DNA of 8,724 bases from Desulfovibrio sp. (GTDB lineage Bacteria; Desulfobacterota; Desulfovibrionia; Desulfovibrionales; Desulfovibrionaceae). Both the position numbers and the translations under genes were made by a program. This document shows positions 7,857 through 8,724 of this stretch, piece after piece. The notes under the pieces are model-generated. The model did no database searches and was not told the DNA's origin. It saw only the letters and a list, made by a program, of their open reading frames with translations. Each line of letters opens with the position of its first letter. The first letter of the stretch is position 1. Location: the NCBI GenBank assembly GCA_022837365.1, contig JALHHV010000058.1, positions 1 through 8,724 of the forward strand. Direction: 5' to 3'.

Positions 7857-7889
7857 TTTTCGGTCTTTGAGTTCAAGGCACCTGTCGAT

Positions 7890-7908
7890 GCTCCCCCTCG
7901 GGGGGAGC
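7890..7908 (-). promoter_or_regulatory. 8-bp stem-loop in the tctC leader
   Basis: GCTCCCCC at 7890-7897 pairs perfectly with GGGGGAGC at 7901-7908 around a 3-base loop, about 45 bases upstream of the tctC start. No T-tract follows. It could stabilise the transcript's 5' end or be a leader element; its role is unknown. Confidence 0.4.
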
Positions 7909-7973
7909 GAAATTCTGGCAGCGCCCGTACGAACCGGCCCTACGAAAGGCGGGGGTGGGTGGCGGCGGTCCCC

Positions 7974-8007
7974 ATGCATGCATACGCCGTTACGCCGTCC
8001 CGCGGGA
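7974..8007. promoter_or_regulatory. Pair of 10-bp perfect palindromes upstream of tctC, candidate operator region
   Basis: ATGCATGCAT (7974-7983) and TCCCGCGGGA (7998-8007) are perfect 10-bp palindromes, with a tandem ACGCCGT repeat between them (7984-7990 and 7992-7998). The first stands out as AT-richer than its surroundings. They lie 129-162 bp upstream of the tctC start, where a regulator of the transporter operon could bind. No known operator consensus was recognised. Confidence 0.25.
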
Positions 8008-8102
8008 TCACGCCCGTGGCGGTCCCGCCCCTTGCTGGTTCGCCGTCAAGCAATTCTTCCCGATCACTACGCGCGCTACCTGTGGTGGTCCATGGTCCCG
8101 CT

Positions 8103-8137
8103 GTCCCGCCCCGGCGTGCCACCGACCGGGGCGGGAC
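8103..8137 (-). terminator. 12-bp stem-loop downstream of the lyase gene (T-tract absent)
   Basis: A perfect 12-bp stem, GTCCCGCCCCGG at 8103-8114 with CCGGGGCGGGAC at 8126-8137, and an 11-base loop, about 38 bases past the lyase stop codon. With no U-run it is not a canonical intrinsic terminator, but it is stable enough to act as a transcript end, a pause site or a 3' protection element. Confidence 0.45.
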
Positions 8138-8140
8138 GCC

Positions 8141-8163
8141 CCCTCCGCGACCGTCGCGGAGGG
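8141..8163 (-). terminator. 10-bp stem-loop just after the lyase stop codon (T-tract absent)
   Basis: CCCTCCGCGA at 8141-8150 pairs perfectly with TCGCGGAGGG at 8154-8163 around a 3-base loop, starting 11 bases after the lyase stop codon. It is only 3 bp from the next stem-loop. The tandem arrangement at a 3' end suggests a role in ending or stabilising the lyase mRNA. Confidence 0.45.
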
Positions 8164-8174
8164 AGCGGCGAACA

Positions 8175-8724
8175 CTAGGCGCTTTCGTACAGACGGGTAA
8201 GCACGAACTCGCGGTGGCCCAGCACTTCGGCGGCGGTGTTGCGGCCGTTGGCGGTGCGGATGGCCATTTCCACCAGCTTGTCGCCGGCGCCGTCCATGGT
8301 CAGTTCCTTGCGCAGGATGCCGGAAACGTCCACGTCGATGTGCTCGCTCATGGTGCGCACCGTGCGCGGGTTGGCGCACAGCTTCACCACGGGCAGGATG
8401 GGGTTGCCGATGACGTTGCCCTGCCCGGTGGGGAACAGGTGCACCACGTACCCGGCGGCCGCGCACAGGGTGACCATTTCCGCCGCGGCGGACGAGGAAT
8501 CCATGAACCACAGGCCGGGGCCGGTGGGGGCTTCGGCCTTGTCCAGGCAGCCCACCACGGGGGCCTTGCGGCCGATCTTCTGGATGTTGCCGAGCGCCTT
8601 TTCCTCGATGGTGGTCAGACCACCTTCGATGTTGCCCTTGGTGGGCTGGGAGTCGGAAAGGTCGCTGGTCTTGTGGTCGTCCACCAGCTTGGCGTAGCGG
8701 TCGAAGAAGAACTGGAACTGCTTG
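8175..8724 (-). CDS. suyB: UxaA/SuyB-family lyase, probable (2R)-sulfolactate sulfo-lyase beta subunit (5' part outside the window)
   Basis: C-terminal 182 residues of a UxaA-family metal-dependent lyase, about half the usual protein of 380-400 residues. SuyB with the small subunit SuyA cleaves (2R)-3-sulfolactate to pyruvate and sulfite in the cytoplasm; relatives UxaA and GarD dehydrate altronate and galactarate. Visible are [19 protein letters not shown], which fits the family's GG(I/L)TTxEEK(S/A)LG signature, then [32 protein letters not shown] and [19 protein letters not shown], ending LTRLYESA. UxaA-type enzymes usually read TGRGTP where this one has TGQGNV, suggesting a different substrate pocket. 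The frame is open to the right edge, so the internal GTG at 8684 is not the start. It lies upstream of a TctABC transporter and a LarA racemase, which favours a 2-hydroxyacid substrate. Family membership is confident; the SuyB assignment rests on recalled sequence resemblance and context. Confidence 0.75.
   Translation of the reverse strand, partial: KQFQFFFDRYAKLVDDHKTSDLSDSQPTKGNIEGGLTTIEEKALGNIQKIGRKAPVVGCLDKAEAPTGPGLWFMDSSSAAAEMVTLCAAAGYVVHLFPTGQGNVIGNPILPVVKLCANPRTVRTMSEHIDVDVSGILRKELTMDGAGDKLVEMAIRTANGRNTAAEVLGHREFVLTRLYESA

Larger units (their letters stand above)
7846..8174. other. Gene-free regulatory-looking interval between the lyase gene and tctC
   Basis: These 329 bp contain no credible coding frame. 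From the lyase side they hold two adjacent GC-rich stem-loops (8141-8163 and 8103-8137), a region with small palindromes (about 7973-8031), a further 8-bp stem-loop (7890-7908) and the tctC ribosome-binding site. The layout suggests the end or a processing point of the lyase transcript, plus a leader and perhaps a promoter for tctCAB. I could not identify clear -35/-10 or -24/-12 elements. Confidence 0.55.

Noticed and set aside
7097..7876. Frameshifted upstream exon that could restore the missing TctC signal peptide
   Set aside because: The alternative frame upstream (beginning MNSKTEKGALHES) has no hydrophobic stretch, so a simple frameshift does not explain the missing core.
8038..8062. 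TTGACG on the minus strand upstream of tctC as a -35 box
   Set aside because: No -10-like hexamer occurs at 16-18 bases downstream; the sequence there is GC-only.
6679..8178. 499-codon plus-strand frame opposite tctC and the gap
   Set aside because: His/Val/Leu/Gly-rich antisense translation with no motif. It covers the tctC gene, whose Bug-family motifs and ribosome-binding site are clear on the minus strand.
8175..8684. Lyase gene beginning at the internal GTG at 8684
   Set aside because: The frame stays open to the right edge with plausible sequence (ending [12 protein letters not shown]), and the family is about twice as long, so this is an internal valine and not a start.

Overview
The window is very GC-rich and every convincing gene lies on the minus strand, so transcription runs from right to left. 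The third-position G/C bias is strong enough to hold open long false frames on the plus strand. Base composition, the chemoreceptor type and the gene set suggest a Desulfovibrio/Nitratidesulfovibrio-like sulfate reducer or a similar high-GC proteobacterium. That is inference: no 16S rRNA or other phylogenetic marker is present.

In transcription order: (1) the C-terminal half of a UxaA/SuyB-type lyase, best matched to the large (beta) subunit of (2R)-sulfolactate sulfo-lyase (8175-8724, cut by the right edge); (2) a gene-free stretch of about 330 bp with several perfect inverted repeats; (3) a tripartite tricarboxylate transporter, tctC (6937-7845), tctA (5328-6872) and tctB (4877-5335), with a strong stem-loop between tctC and tctA and overlapping tctA/tctB ends; (4) a LarA-family nickel-pincer 2-hydroxyacid racemase (3505-4755); (5) a gene-free GC-rich gap of about 360 bp; (6) a methyl-accepting chemotaxis protein (1114-3147); (7) an Ldh_2-family malate/lactate/sulfolactate dehydrogenase (1-1082, missing only its last few codons at the left edge). 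No tRNA, rRNA, CRISPR array, insertion sequence or transcriptional regulator was seen.

Taken together, the genes read as a catabolic island for a small anionic 2-hydroxyacid. The best single hypothesis is sulfolactate: import by the TctABC carrier, stereochemical interconversion by the LarA homologue and/or the NAD(P)-dependent dehydrogenase, and cleavage by SuyAB to pyruvate and sulfite. In a sulfate reducer, sulfite would be a respiratory electron acceptor and pyruvate an electron donor. The chemoreceptor could steer cells towards the substrate. A different hydroxyacid or aldarate (altronate, galactarate, tartrate, malate) is not excluded.

Two features deserve attention. A LarA-type racemase with a complete visible catalytic set sits among sulfolactate-type genes, where racemisation has been ascribed to a pair of dehydrogenases. 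And the TctC binding protein, with a well-supported start codon, has a signal-peptide-like beginning and an AYA cleavage-like site but no hydrophobic core, so as written it should not be exported.
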